Source: Liolophura sinensis (lineage: Eukaryota > Mollusca > Polyplacophora > Chitonida > Chitonidae). From it: DNA of 64,000 bases. Below the pieces are notes generated by a model. That model made no database searches, was not told where the DNA came from, and saw nothing but the letters and a program-made list of their open reading frames with translations. Positions 1-11,287 of this stretch are shown piece by piece. Within the stretch, counting starts at the first letter, position 1. The number at the start of each line of letters is the position of its first letter. The stretch is from contig NC_088304.1 in NCBI RefSeq assembly GCF_032854445.1, positions 29,521,732 to 29,585,731 on the forward strand, read 5' to 3'. Position numbers and translations under genes: made by a program.

Positions 1-24
1 AAATAAATAAATAAATAAATAAAT
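1..24. repeat. (AAAT)n simple repeat at window edge
   Basis: Six AAAT units open the window. The same motif forms the 3' tail of the SINE family found elsewhere here, so this may be the end of a SINE cut off by the window edge, but no SINE body is visible to prove it. Confidence 0.6.
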
Positions 25-163
25 GCATACATGACCATGTTAACACTCTCTTCTGGGGAATTGTCGGGAATCTGACTCCGGGAACAACACCAATCCTCCC
101 ATCAACCCAGTACTTGATCTGTATGTCAATCAAATGGTTAATTGGTGTGTTAATTACATTCAG

Positions 164-268
164 ATTTACCCCGACCCAGAGGTAGATGAGGAAATCATGA
201 CCAGCATCATCCGTTGTACTCATTACAAAGAGGGCTGCAAGTGGACGGACAAAGCACAAAATCTCCAG
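164..268 (+). CDS. TRAF4: TRAF4-like adaptor, internal exon (start of TRAF-type zinc fingers)
   Basis: This is the first visible coding exon of a TRAF family signalling adaptor; the RING exon(s) must lie left of the window. It is bounded by a cag acceptor (161-163) and a gt donor (269-270), is 105 bp (35 codons) and is in phase 0 at both ends. The translation contains the linker IYPDPEVDEEI followed by C-T-H-Y-K-E-G-C-K-W, the start of a TRAF-type zinc finger. TRAF4 proteins couple membrane receptors and junction proteins to ubiquitin and kinase signalling. The assignment rests on all five exons, whose order and phase match TRAF4. The following intron (269-744) is AT-rich and holds nothing recognisable. 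Confidence 0.88.
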
Positions 269-744
269 GTAAAACACACTATCTGACTTTGTGTTTGTTT
301 GTATCTGTTCCGTTTATGTTCGTCACATACATAGTGACATATAGCCGTAAGCAAGAATTTGATTTTGAAATGGTAATGATATAGAAATATTTGTCTATAG
401 CTTTATGTGTTCAAAGTTATGTAATATGATGTTAGCTCATTTTTATCATCTGTGAAATAAACAAGACCTGGTTTTAGTTCAGTTTTCTAAAAATAAATAT
501 GGTGAATCTTTCAGTTTGTTAAATCTCAAAAAAGAAATTTCAGGTTGATTAAATTAATAAATACATATGACATGCCATTAATTATGAACCAGTAATTAAT
601 GAATACGCGTGACATGCGGTTAATTATGAGCCAGTTTAGCATACATGTAAGATACAGTAATATTTCTAGAAGAATGACATTGGTCAGTTTGACCGGTTTG
701 TGGTAGAATCACCTTGAACCCTGTCTTACCTGTTCAATTTGCAG

Positions 745-906
745 TCTCACCTGGACATATGTCGTTACGATGCCCTCAGTTGCCCAAACAAGTGCAACGC
801 CAAAGTCTCGCAAATGTGTCTGGATGATCACCTGGAGTTTACCTGTCCCCGGCGCAGAGTCAAGTGCGAATTCTGTGGCAACGAGTTCTATGGGGAAGTG
901 CTGGAG
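745..906 (+). CDS. TRAF4: TRAF4-like adaptor, zinc-finger exon
   Basis: A 162-bp exon (54 codons, phase 0 at both ends) between a gcag acceptor at 741-744 and a gt donor at 907. It starts SHLDICRYDALSCPNKC and ends CEFCGNEFYGEVLE. The repeated Cys/His spacing (C-x4-C, H-x3-C, C-x2-C) is the TRAF-type zinc finger, and the CEFCG...F.GE motif is characteristic of TRAF4 rather than TRAF6 or TRAF2. A frame read through the donor ends soon after, as expected for intron. The next intron (907-1309) shows no repeat or other feature. Confidence 0.92.
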
Positions 907-1309
907 GTAAAATTTTGTCTTTTTGTTACTGAAAATACCAGTGTAATTCTACCACTTTCTGGCTGCTCAGTGAGTGGATATTAGAGCATAATGGAGAAAG
1001 CTTCAAATTTGCCACAGTGTGGTTAGTAAATTTCATGTCCAAAGTTTGTGAAAGACTGATGTACAGGGCTGATTGAATACATTAATGTTCTACAAGTAAT
1101 ATATATTTACATAAGTGAATATTTGAGATCTGCTATCAGTAGGCCAGAAATTAATGACTTACGTTGATATGGTATAAAAAGTGATTCTAGAGTGTTTTTG
1201 ATAAATGTAGCAATCAGGTTTAGGGAAAATATGATGAAAATAAGCCAAGAAGTCAATGCCACAACAAAACATGGATGTTGTAATTAACAGTACACCGTTC
1301 TTCTTGTAG

Positions 1310-1474
1310 GACACGCACGCAGGTAACTGCTCTATGGAGGTGGTTTGGTGCGAGAATAAATGTGGTGCCAAGTTACAGAGGAAGTACCTGAAAAATCACA
1401 TGAAACATGAGTGTCACAAACGCTGCGTCACATGTCAATACTGTCAGCGCGAGTTCGTGGAGGAAACTTTACAG
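1310..1474 (+). CDS. TRAF4: TRAF4-like adaptor, zinc-finger exon
   Basis: A 165-bp exon (55 codons, phase 0) between a ttcttgtag acceptor ending at 1309 and a gt donor at 1475. The translation carries VVWCENKCGAKLQRKYLKNH followed by C-H-K-R-C-V-T-C-Q-Y-C and EFVEETLQ, one more pair of TRAF-type zinc-finger modules. The near-equal size to its neighbours (162, 165 and 156 bp) reflects the one-exon-per-module design of this gene family. The following intron (1475-2112) has a short direct repeat around 1615-1695 containing gtgttgtaa and attgtatgaggaggt; otherwise nothing is visible. Confidence 0.92.
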
Positions 1475-2112
1475 GTGCGTTGTCACGGCTTATGTTAGTG
1501 ACGTCACAGGTGTGCTGGGTAGTGCTATGACACTGTACATGCTGATGGCTGAAAATTGATACTTATAAGGGTAATTTGTAAACTTTTCCTTATAAATGTA
1601 AAATAAATAGTATTGGTTTTTGTGTTGTAAGTTGTGATTTTATTGTATGAGGAGGTCTTTGTGTTGTAAATTGTGGCTTTATTGTATGAGGAGGTGTTTT
1701 TCTGTTACATATCATTTGGAGGCATGCACGAATGATGACATGAACAATGTAGAATACATGTTTGCAGTAATCTTTTAAATAATATCACAAAATTTACTGA
1801 AACCTCAGCTGGGCTGGAGAATTCGCCATTTGGATGGAAGAGTTGTCCCCCCTTTACAGCAGAGGTATTCCCCCTGCTTCCCATCAGGCATCATTTTGCC
1901 CCTCTCGACAAATATTTCATAAAACTTGTTCATGGCAGGGGTTCTCTTAGGTCTAGGTCAGTAACTTACAAACAAAAGACTGTACAATTTCTTTTTCATG
2001 TATTATTTCAGATTAATTAGGGCTTTATAATCCTGATTCTTTACAGTGAGTTTCAGTGTTCTTAACCATAGGCTTACTGATCTCATTGATTCCTGGTCTG
2101 TTTTGTTCCTAG

Positions 2113-2268
2113 ACCCATCAGTACCAGTGTCCTCGCTATCCAGTCATGTGTCCAAATCGCTGTGACCCCACAAAAATTCCTCGTGAGGAAGTGGATTACC
2201 ATGTCCAAGACGTCTGCCCTTCCGCAACTGTCAGCTGCAAGTTCAAACCTGCCGGTTGCAAGTATAAG
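2113..2268 (+). CDS. TRAF4: TRAF4-like adaptor, last zinc-finger exon
   Basis: A 156-bp exon (52 codons, phase 0) between an ag acceptor at 2111-2112 and a gt donor at 2269. The translation reads THQYQCPRYPVMCPNRCDP, then P-R-E-E-V-D-Y-H and C-x5-V-S-C-K-F-x4-G-C-K-Y-K. It completes the zinc-finger array before the C-terminal coiled-coil/MATH exon. The following intron (2269-2794) ends in a small tandem repeat described separately. Confidence 0.92.
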
Positions 2269-2662
2269 GTAGCTTCCGTAGTTGTGTCACATTTTGTAAT
2301 TATGGAACTGAAGACAATACTTAAGTTCATAGATGCACTATAAATTGAGGATATACAGTGGCATCAAAATTTTTTAAAAAAGCCTCCAAGATATTTTTTG
2401 GCAAAAATTGATAAAGTTTCATTTTATCTGTGACCATGAATGTTACAGTTGATATTTTTAGTCTTCCTTCATATGAATCTAGTTGTCCTGTGGTATTTTA
2501 TAATCATAACTCAGGCTGGTGTGTATATAACTGTTATTTTGCGTTGAATAAAAATCAAAGTATTTTGCCATATTTTTGACCTCATTACATGCTGTCTGCT
2601 CTTTGTGTCACACTTCCGTGACCGCTTTCAGAGCACAGCTTAAAACAAGGATCAATTAAATA

Positions 2663-2794
2663 ATTGACCTACTTATACAGAAGTAAACAAATAATTTCTT
2701 TAATTGACCTACTTGTTTCACAAGTAAATAAATGATTGACCTGCTTGTTTCACAAGTAAATAAATAATTTGTTTATTTGACCTACTTGTTTCAG
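2663..2794 (+). repeat. short tandem repeat ending in the last-exon splice acceptor
   Basis: About four units of 32-40 bp, each with the core ttgacctacttgtttcacaag followed by AT-rich sequence (with a gct variant in one unit), run directly into the acceptor of the last TRAF4 exon. The final unit has changed from tttcacaag to tttcag|GG and serves as the real acceptor. The first unit reads cttatacag|aag and could in principle act as a weak acceptor. The array lies entirely inside the intron. Confidence 0.75.
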
Positions 2795-3418
2795 GGTCCA
2801 CGCTTTGGCCTGCACAACCACATTGAGGACAATCTGGCTACACACCTGGAACTTGCCTGGTCGCTCGTTCACAAACAGGCACTTCAAATCCAGCAGTTGA
2901 CCGAGACTGTCCACACAGTCAACAATGTCACTAACGGCGTGTTCATCTGGAAAATCAATGACTACAAGGCCAAACTGATGGAGTGCATGATGCGAAACAA
3001 CCGAGAAAAGCGTGAAATCTTTAGTCAGCCATTTTACACTAGTCGCCATGGCTACAAGATGATTATGTCTGCATTTCTAAATGGCAACGGAACAGGTGAG
3101 GGCAAATTCCTGTCAGTGTACATCAAGCTTTTGCCCGGAGAGTATGATAATATTTTAGACTGGCCTTTCACTTTGCCCATCACCATCACATTGTTTGATC
3201 AGTGCTCAGATCCGGAGAAACGCATCAACATCAAAGAAAGTTTCATCCCAGATCCGACATGGAAACACTTTCAGAAACCATTAAAAGACATAGACTCTCT
3301 TGGGTTTGGGTACCCCAAGTTCATTTCCTTGGAGGCCTTGAAATTACGCTCCTACATAAAAGACGATTCCTTGATGATCAAGGTTGCATTTGACAATGGC
3401 AAATTCATCATACCCTGA
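2795..3418 (+). CDS. TRAF4: TRAF4-like adaptor, terminal exon: coiled coil and MATH (TRAF-C) domain
   Basis: The terminal 624-bp exon encodes 207 residues and a TGA stop at 3416-3418. Residues 11-42 of the exon form an amphipathic segment (LELAWSLVHKQALQIQQLTE), the short TRAF-N coiled coil. Residues about 47-203 are the MATH/TRAF-C domain, which trimerises and binds receptor tails: it begins NGVFIWKINDY and includes PFYTSRHGYKM, FLNGNGTGEGKFLSVYIKLL, DNILDWPF, WKHFQKP and LGFGYPKFISLE. These motifs and their spacing match TRAF4 closely. With the four upstream exons, 403 residues are present against about 470 in vertebrate TRAF4, so only the N-terminal RING part is missing. No frameshift or internal stop is seen, so the gene appears functional. 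Confidence 0.94.
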   Translation, partial: GPRFGLHNHIEDNLATHLELAWSLVHKQALQIQQLTETVHTVNNVTNGVFIWKINDYKAKLMECMMRNNREKREIFSQPFYTSRHGYKMIMSAFLNGNGTGEGKFLSVYIKLLPGEYDNILDWPFTLPITITLFDQCSDPEKRINIKESFIPDPTWKHFQKPLKDIDSLGFGYPKFISLEALKLRSYIKDDSLMIKVAFDNGKFIIP

Positions 3419-4260
3419 GAATTGGGCCCTTTGAGATCAGACAAGTGATTAATGCATAATATACCATATTTATAATTGGTACAATCATCGTCACAGAGCT
3501 CTTGGTTTTGCGGGATGTTTTTGTGCCCAGTTTGTAACAGGACAGGACCAAGTTGAGAAAGAAATCCAGTTGGCCAATCTAGTATTGTGAGTGTGCTTAG
3601 ATTCAGTGATTGAGAGTCACTGACAAGGTGAATGAAAAGGTAATAAATGATGGCAAAAGTGAGGGGATAAATGGAAAGGTAAATGAATGAATGAGAAAGG
3701 TGTAAGCTGTGTAGATGTTGTTATTAGCTTTCTTGAAAGTCAAAGGTGTCAAAACAAAACAAAAACAAGAAGAGTTGAGGAACAACCTCATTTCAAATGT
3801 CTTCAAGCATTCTCAAACAACGCTGAGAGCACGAACACAGCTACATGTGGCATTGAAGAAAAATCTATTAGTGCAAGTAAAGTTTCATTTGGAAAGACTT
3901 ACAAAAAATATTGTAGGTTACTAACTCAAGTTTTGTAAAATGTTCATAAATCAGATAATTGGTGAAGGTAATGGTTATGAATCTTACAATAAAAGAACAG
4001 GGTCTGTTGACCAAACAGTTGTTCTGAAATCTACAATGCTTGGATTCAAGGTTTGATAAGCAAAGATTCAAGACTCGCGTCTGCAGCAAGTTCTGGATTT
4101 ACAAGATCATAAAAGACTTAGTTTGTTTACAAGTAACCTGATGTTTACATTTGGTTAAGTTACACTACTTCAAGTGAGAGGTGAAGTGATGGTTGAATAA
4201 GAATACTAAAGTTATCTCCCTTTATCAAGCTGTGGCAGACATGCAAAATAAATGTGGTTC
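3419..4260 (+). other. probable 3' UTR of the TRAF4-like gene with candidate poly(A) signals
   Basis: Sequence after the TGA is non-coding and AT-rich. Canonical AATAAA hexamers lie at 3988-3993 and 4247-4252, giving possible 3' UTRs of roughly 0.6 and 0.85 kb. The small open frames around 3687-3938 do not resemble known proteins. The true cleavage site cannot be fixed without transcripts. Confidence 0.5.
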
Positions 4261-7200
4261 TGAGTTAATGTACCAGTTTATACGGCAGAAATCTGCCTGT
4301 TGATTTGTGTAGGCCTAATCACCACCATATCTACCATCTGGATACTTTTAAATCGATGGGTCCTGTATAATAATTTGTTTGTTGTTTGCTCTATCAGTTA
4401 AATGTAGCATAAAATGGTGCCACTGTCGAAGCAGCTAAAAGATGTTCTAGTCGTTAACTTCTTGTTGAATTCTGTATCATAGTATTTAATGTGTTTGGTA
4501 CATTAAGCTACATTTGTTTGTTTTATTTAGAATAGTTTGGTCTATGGAAGTGAGTTGATAAGATATACCTTTTTTGATAAACAAGACTTTTTTTTGAGTT
4601 ATGTCATTATGATGTGTATTATACCAATGTAACATGTGAGAAAAGATGGCTTACTTTGGTGAAAAAATACATAAAATATACGAGAATTCGTCATTATTTG
4701 TCTTTAGTTTTCATATGAAAAAACAATTTAGTATTGCCGTTTCTTTCTTCTGTTTCTGTTTTCCACAGATTTTGATCAGTAATGGTTTGTTTAATCCTGT
4801 TTTAGTCGTGTGAGGAAAGACGTTGTTAAAGTCCAATTTTTTGGTTGTTTTGTCAAAATGTATTATGTAATTCCAGAAACATGGATTGTGCGTATTTGCT
4901 GTTTTACTTTTTCTCTACATCATAATAGGATATCTGATTCCATGATAATAATGTTTCAGTTTTATTAGGACACATTTTTGAAATGTATGATTATGTCCTA
5001 TCCCTCTTTGATTTGGAAATATATTTGCTATTGGTCAGGTCTGTACTCCGGGACTCCTTTATAACTATTTCTACCTCCATCTTTTAGCATGAATATTGCA
5101 TCTATAAATGTTTTTGTTTTTAAAACACTGTGCAGTTACAAGAGGGAGAATTAAGTGCTGTCTCACCAACAAGGAGAACAGCACTAATTATATCCCCTAC
5201 AGCTGTCCATATAACATTTCAGAAAAAGAAACCTTTACCTAATCACAGGCTTTCACAAAGCTACTCCACCCTTGGCCAATCACCTCACGGAAATATATCA
5301 TGTGATGCACTAATTAATGCACCATATTTGCATATGCCACATATACATCATCCAACCTCAGAAGTATAAATACAATCATTATTGGGACATAATGCAATCA
5401 CAGTAAAGTGCATATTTTGGTTTCTGTTATCTCATGATAAAGTATTTTAATGTACCTGTGTTTGTAATTCAATACGATTTGAGCAGATAATACCAGTACT
5501 ATAACTCATACCTGAGGGAGGTATAAAAAAAAACGATACCTTCATGATGATATACCATAATGATATCGTATTATTGCATGTCATCATGATCATCAAAACT
5601 TATACATAATCATGTTAACAAAACCATGATAACCCAGAAGAAACCAAGATCAGTGCATATACTTAATTTAATTGGTGCGTTTGTCATATTTGAGTAGGCC
5701 AGGCTGGCTTCAGTTGGCTAACCTGTCCTTCCATCAATTGTAATCATGTTGTGATTGAGAAAGCATGTGGTAATCATCCCATACGTGATTGAATGGTAAC
5801 TATGAGGTGAAAATATTTACAATTAGTTGTATGGTACTGGGTCAGAAGAACCAGTTCCAAAGCAAGCCAGGGAGGGCACTTAGTTTTGCCTGACCAATTA
5901 GGCTACTCTTGAAAGAAGTGAGTCCTCCATACACAACAGCCCCCTGCCCTGGATCTGCTGCGCATGTATTTAAAAAGATAGTGTTGTATTAAAGTTGTTC
6001 ATAATGTTTTAATCTAAAAGTACTGTATTATCGTTCACATCATACAGATATGCATCATGCACAGGTTCAGTTGTTTGTCAGTGTTATCATATCTAAGACT
6101 CCATACACAGCTGGACCAATGTTACTTTTGAATTTTATTTGGAGAAATCTGATTGGTGCATAATGTGATTCACCATCAATGGCAGTTGTGCTTGTGAAAA
6201 TTTAATCTGATCATCGGTGCATTTCCATAAATGTCGTCTGATAATGTATAAATATCCAGCAGTCATCCTCATCATTTTTGTGTATATCTCCTCGCTGGTA
6301 CATTGCCATATGTTAGGCTGGGTAATAAAAACCAAAACTAACCAAACAGATTGCTTGTCCTGTTTTGATTTCATGACTTTGTCAGTTGAATTCTCGAATT
6401 AAACCACTAAAGCCTTCACCCGGTACCTGACAAACTTCGTGACTTAAGGTCGTTTGCTGGAGCAGCCAGAGATGGGTTCGAACACACGCCCTCTTTCTTC
6501 AAAGGGTTAATGGATGCTACTGACTTAGTGCAGTCTGAGTAACTGCAGACAACGTGTCTCTTCAGAACTCCTCCCCAGTCACTGATGGGCTGGCGCCCCC
6601 ATCGAGCATATTGCCTCCTTGGGAACTCCATGGAACAGCCAACAGAGCTAGCCCTCTGTCCTGACCATAGAGTCCCAACCCTCGGAATTAGCCTAAAATT
6701 AACTGTCAGATCGCTTCTGGCAGGCTAGGGAATCTCGGAGAGATTTCTGTGGATACACATAGACAAGCGGTTTCTCAGACGTTTGCTCGTGTGCAGCGTC
6801 ACGGGATTACTAAACGGTGAATGATAAACATTTGCAGGTATTCCATAACCTAGCGGCTTTTAAAAGGTTTAGGTTATAGGGAATCAGATCTGCCGATATG
6901 GGAATTCCTGATTTATGTGAAAGTAGGCTTCCAAGCGAACATCTCCGACATCAAGCGAATAACCAACGAGAACAACCGGTTCGATTTCACATGGATCTTA
7001 ATTTACAGGTTCTTGGATGCCAAGACACATGGTTTTACAACTGTTTGTTTTAGGGTTAACCCTGAGTTAAGGACCAGCTTCTGGTAGTACAACGATTGTA
7101 TTGACAATTTATCTATATTGCGGCATCTTTAAAAAGTATGATACAGAAACTGAAGACCAAACATACATGATGTCAAACCCCGAGTTTCAGAATACATACA

Positions 7201-7289
7201 GTTAATCTGCCGACTGTCTGCTTTAACTCCTTTATACTTCCAGATGTTACCTACATGCCACGATTCTGTTACGGGTATACTATGTCTCT
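4261..7289. other. intergenic sequence without recognised genes
   Basis: Mostly AT-rich DNA with only short open frames. A patch at 5535-5610 is rich in overlapping tgat/atca motifs and may fold. A GC-richer segment at about 6400-6780 reads unlike its surroundings and may be an old repeat, but it matches nothing else visible in the window. Confidence 0.5.
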
Positions 7290-7885
7290 TTGTACTTGTG
7301 AAAGTCTGTGACCTTTAGGCGATACTCCGTTTTTGCATCTAGAAGTGTATGACCTTCATGAAGTATTCATTTTGTGCCTCTGGAAGTCTGTGACCTTTAT
7401 GTGATCCTCCATCATTGTTTGTAGAAGTGTATGGCCTTCGTGCAGTATTCATTTTGTGCCTCTGACAGTATATTAACTTCATGAAGTATTCATTTTGTGC
7501 CTCTGGAAGTCTGTGACCTTTATGTGATCCTTCGTCATTGTTTCTAGAAGTGTACGGCCTTCGTGCAGTATTCATTTTGTGCCTCTGAAAGTACATTAAC
7601 TTCATGAAGTGTTCATTTTGTGCCTCTAGAAGTCTCTGACCGTGAAGCGATCCTCCGTCTTTGTTTCTAGAAGTTTATGGCTTTCATGCAGTATTCATTT
7701 TGTGCCTCTGAAAGTATATTAACTTCATGAAGAGTTCATTTTGTGCCTCTGAAAAGATAGTCTCTTCATGCAGTATTCATTTTGTGCCTCTGAAAGTATA
7801 TTCACTTCGTGCGGTGTTCATTTTGTATCTCTGAGAGCCTATGACATTTATGCAATATATACATTGTGTCTCTAAAAGTCTTTTT
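7290..7885. repeat. 41-bp minisatellite with 123-bp higher-order period
   Basis: About 14 diverged units of roughly 41 bp share the core ttcattttgtgcctctg. Three successive unit types form a 123-bp period, seen from the gtgacctttatgtgatcc motif at 7390 and again at 7513. Because 123 is divisible by three, an 88-codon minus-strand frame stays open (7339-7605), but its translation is only the repeat. The units decay towards 7885. Confidence 0.85.
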
Positions 7886-8194
7886 CGCGATATTCCCCTT
7901 TTCTGTTTTAAAATGTTCGCTTCCAGCACGTTGAAAAAAACCGTATACATGTCTTCAATCCACAAACAACACGGTTACATTATCGATAGTGGCACAAAAT
8001 TATGGCATCTTCAGAAAGCGAAAATTGATCCTGACGACAATGTATCAAATTACATCTCAACCGAATTACTTCATCCTATCACTTTTATTTATTATTTGTA
8101 CTGGCATTTTTACGACGTATCGATCCGCATTTCGTGCCATTTTTCCAATTAATCATCTCAAGCCGTGTAGTATTACGCCACAAAAAGTAGACCT

Positions 8195-8420
8195 AAGAAA
8201 AACGTAGCTGTCAAAACTTGCACCCAGTAAAATACGTCCAATTTGGCTTTATCTGATACACAGTCCCTCTGAGATTATTTCCATGGAAGTACAAATAGAA
8301 GCAAAACCTGTGTACTGATGTTTAACGGGGAAGGCATGTATATAATATGAACTCCACTACATTCTACAAGAAACGTAATGACCACATGGTATATACGTGG
8401 CGTTTTGTTGCAATAATTAA
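8195..8420 (+). repeat. old dispersed repeat, related to 34170-34360
   Basis: Shares agctgtcaaaac, the gagattatttcc block and gtggcgttttgttgc in the same order with 34170-34360. This indicates a diverged two-copy dispersed element or duplication. No coding capacity or terminal structure was identified. Confidence 0.5.
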
Positions 8421-8470
8421 GACCTCAAGGTGTTTTGCGAAGCAAGATAATTAATTAGATTTTGTGGTGT

Positions 8471-8710
8471 TATTTGTTTATTTATTTATTTATTTATTTT
8501 GTTGATTGGCGTTTTACGCCGTACTGAAGAATATTTCACTCATACGACGGGGGCCAAGATTATGGTGGGAGGAAACCTGGCAGAGCCCGGGGAGAAACCC
8601 ACGACCACCCGCAGGTTGAGGAAGATCGTGCCACGTACGCCCAGAGAGGAAGCCAGCATGAGCTGGGCTTGACCTCACAGTGATCGCACTGGCGAGAGGC
8701 GCTAGTTGTG
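8471..8710 (-). mobile_element. tRNA-headed SINE, near full length, reverse orientation
   Basis: Begins on this strand with the (ATTT)n complement of the SINE tail, then gttttacgccgtactgaag, the ttatggtgggaggaaacc core, the gaggaagccagcatgagc block and the degraded tRNA-like head. It belongs to the same family as the full copy at 46007-46265. The gtttcctcccac core suggests the V-SINE superfamily (the molluscan RUDI type), a name given from memory without alignment. Confidence 0.85.
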
Positions 8711-8984
8711 TTATCGTTTGGTTATATATCACCTTTTGAAATGTACATGAGCGTTGTTTCCCTCACGTTATATAGTAATTCTTTGATCCTCACGTTATAT
8801 TGCAATTCTTTTTAAAGCTAGTTACTTTACCCCAGATACTATACTCTAATGACGTACATTTTCTCGTACAAGATCACAACACCGCACATCGTTTCTACCG
8901 CTGCTGTATGTATGGTATCGAACATCACTGGGCATATTCAGGCTTCACTCCATAATAACCGTAACCGAAGGGATTAGCAAGCCT

Positions 8985-9200
8985 ACTCGGTTGAATGACA
9001 CAGGGGCTTCTCACCAATGCGGCCGCCGTGAGTTCAAGTCCGGCCCATGTACACCTCCTCTCCGGCAGTACGTAGGAAGGTCTGCTAGCAACATGCGGAT
9101 GATGGTGGGTTCCCCCGGGCTCTCCCGTGTCTCTTCCCACCATAAATGAGATATTCTTGGATACGGCATAAAACACTTATCAGATAGATAGATAGATAAG
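8985..9200 (+). mobile_element. tRNA-headed SINE, diverged
   Basis: Contains the gtgagttcaagtccggc B-box-like stretch, the cgtaggaaggtctgc block, ggtttcccccgggctc (with changes) and ttcttggatacggcataaaaca. It ends in a (GATA)n tail instead of (AAAT)n. The tRNA-like 5' end is poorly preserved, so the left boundary is approximate. Confidence 0.8.
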
Positions 9201-9214
9201 AAATTCGTTTCCCT

Positions 9215-9420
9215 TCCGTGAACCTTAATGGGCGCCAAGTCAATAATCGCAAGACCAGTTTTTAAAGCCAAGATTAACACGAACTAAGACAAAACGAAGA
9301 AAGAACTAGAAAAGTATGTAATGCAAAACATTGGGACAGAGTCTTGTAAAGGGACGCAGTCTATGATGTTCCAGGCGCGCTAGACCTTTCATTAGACCAA
9401 GACAGTCACTGTTTTAACTA
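9215..9420 (+). repeat. dispersed repeat, related to 49010-49230
   Basis: Shares gggcg...caagtc.ataatcgcaag, the gtatgtaa block and ..gttccaggc with 49010-49230 in the same order, with indels. It begins directly after a SINE tail. Class unknown. Confidence 0.5.
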
Positions 9421-9499
9421 CACCACCAGACGTAACGAATCATTCTCTTCTAAATGTGAGTACAGCAGCAGTAGTTAATATACATCACACACACAGGAG

Positions 9500-9600
9500 A
9501 ACAGCTGTCTTAAATCTTGTCTGATTAGGATTTATCGAGGTCCTGACCCAGACATTCCAAACTATGACGGTCTCAGTTGGAACATTTAATGTCGCTGTTA
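9500..9600 (+). repeat. dispersed repeat family A, copy 1
   Basis: Shares atttat.g.g...tgacccagac and gtctcagttggaacattta with 13920-14170 and 15100-15310. This is a partial copy directly left of a full-length SINE. Confidence 0.6.
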
Positions 9601-9613
9601 TTATTCATTCTCG

Positions 9614-9882
9614 GGGCCTCCGTGGCCAGGTTGGAAAGCGCGCTAGCGCAGCTTAATGACCCAGGAGCCTCTCAGCAATGGGGTCGCTGTAAGTTCAACC
9701 CAGCTCATGCTGGCGTCCTCTCCGGCCGTACGTGGGAAGGTCTTGCAGCAACCTGCGGATGGTTTTGGGTTTCCCCCGGGCTATGCCCGGTTTCCTCCCA
9801 CCATAATGCTGGCCGCCGTCGTATAAGTGAAAATATTCTTGAGTACGGCATAAAAAACAAATCAAATAAATAAATAAATAAA
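9614..9882 (+). mobile_element. tRNA-headed SINE, full length
   Basis: A complete copy of about 268 bp. The head gggcctccgtggcc.ggttgg (A-box region) leads to a gttcaacccagc B-box region, then the cgtacgtgggaaggtc block, the gggtttcccccgggct and ggtttcctcccaccataatg core, ataagtgaaaatattcttga, and an (AAAT)n tail. The motif cattctc near both ends may be a short target-site duplication. Confidence 0.92.
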
Positions 9883-10063
9883 TTCTCCATTCTCCATGTC
9901 CACTGGATGCAATGTTCCCACTGCATGGTGACCAGTGGTCCAGCGAGACTAGTGAGGGAAGATTTATACATTTTATAATACGTAGATTGTATACAATCGT
10001 GGTGAATCTCCCATCTTTGAGTCTTAAAAGGGAAAGTTCATTGTCGAGTGCTTGTAAACTATG

Positions 10064-10256
10064 TTTATGTATTTGATTGGTGTTTCACGCCGCACTGAAG
10101 AATATTTCACTTACATACGACAATCACAAGCGTTATATGCTGGGAAGAAACCTGGCGTAGGGCAGGGGTGGGGGATTCGATCATTCGCAGGTTTCCGACA
10201 GACCCTCCCATGTACGAGAGAGAGAGAAGCCAGCATCAGCACGGAAGCTCATTGTG
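10064..10256 (-). mobile_element. SINE, diverged, reverse orientation
   Basis: Carries gtatttgattggtgtttcacgcc, aagaatatttcac and gagagaagccagcatcagc in the SINE order. The core ttatggtgggagg is degraded to gttatatgctgggaag. Only two recognisable tail units remain, so it is an old copy. Confidence 0.8.
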
Positions 10257-10752
10257 AAATACAGATGCAAACGTGAAGTGATAGAACGTTCCACGCTATT
10301 TTTTTGCGGGAGATCGGGTAACTTTATTCTCTCGAAACTGGATATACTGAAATTCTCTTTCAGAAGAAGAAATCGTTCTTGTGACTAAGCACAACCTGTT
10401 TGCCTGTTCGCACTTTGTCCTCTGAATGTTTGCCCGTCCCATTCAAAGCTTTTAGTCTGTCATTTAACCTGTCATAGAAGCATCGATTTTCAATTCATAT
10501 CAAGTTCTCGCCGACATGCTTTATCTGTCTAATTCGAAATCAGATTTCCCAGTGTAGTTGGTATAGAATTATTCGACAAATCAGCGTAGGTGAAAACTGT
10601 ATGAATGTTTCTATATATAACCAAGAACCAAAACGTTGTAACAACATGAACCTTTCCACAAAGCATTTATCACTGCAATGATAAGAGGTCACCAAACACG
10701 CTTGACCAAGTGGCAGGGACTATTCTAATGATGTGACTTTATATATACATGA

Positions 10753-10868
10753 GACGATCAACTTTTAATCTAAATGAGTGCTTTATAAAGCCATGCCTTG
10801 TATAATATAAATTTGAAAGTCCCATATCCCATATGTTTCCCAATCTTTAAAAACGTTTGTTCTGCGTA
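10753..10868 (+). repeat. unique flank duplicated at 13506-13628
   Basis: The 116 bp from acgatcaacttttaatctaa to gtttgttctgcgtaattatt recur at 13506-13628, and in both places they lead into a reverse-oriented SINE. This marks a local duplication that carried a SINE with its left flank. Confidence 0.8.
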
Positions 10869-11047
10869 ATTATTTATTTATTTATTTGATTGGTGTTTTA
10901 CGCCATACTCAAGAACATTTCACTTATATGGCGGCGACCAACAATATGGTGGGAGGAAAACGGGCTGAGCCCGGTGGAAACCCACGACCATCCGCAGGTT
11001 GTTGAAGACCTTCCCACGAATGACCGGAGAGGAAGCCAGCATGAGCT
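10869..11047 (-). mobile_element. SINE lacking its tRNA head, reverse orientation
   Basis: Begins with an (ATTT)n complement tail, then gattggtgttttacgccata, tatggtgggaggaaaac, gaaacccacgaccatccgca and ggagaggaagccagcatgag. The homology stops there, so the tRNA-like head is absent. Confidence 0.88.
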
Positions 11048-11287
11048 ACGTAATTAATCCAAGACTGTATGAAAAATTGAGATAGACGTGTTGGGATTTT
11101 TAGGCCATTCAATAAATTTCGCATCTACATGCAAATTGCCCTACAAAAGAACATATAAAAGATATTTCTATAAGAACAACCCACTGTAAAAACATTTAAA
11201 TAGGGCCGTTTTGGTGGGTAGGTATAAGGTTACGGAAGCGCCATAAGTATGTGTATTCAGCAAGATCAGTAGATTTCGCAGATTTAC

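Noticed and set aside
6460-6500. B-box-like gggttcgaac
   Set aside because: No matching A box at the right distance, no stem pairing and no SINE 3' part; probably chance.
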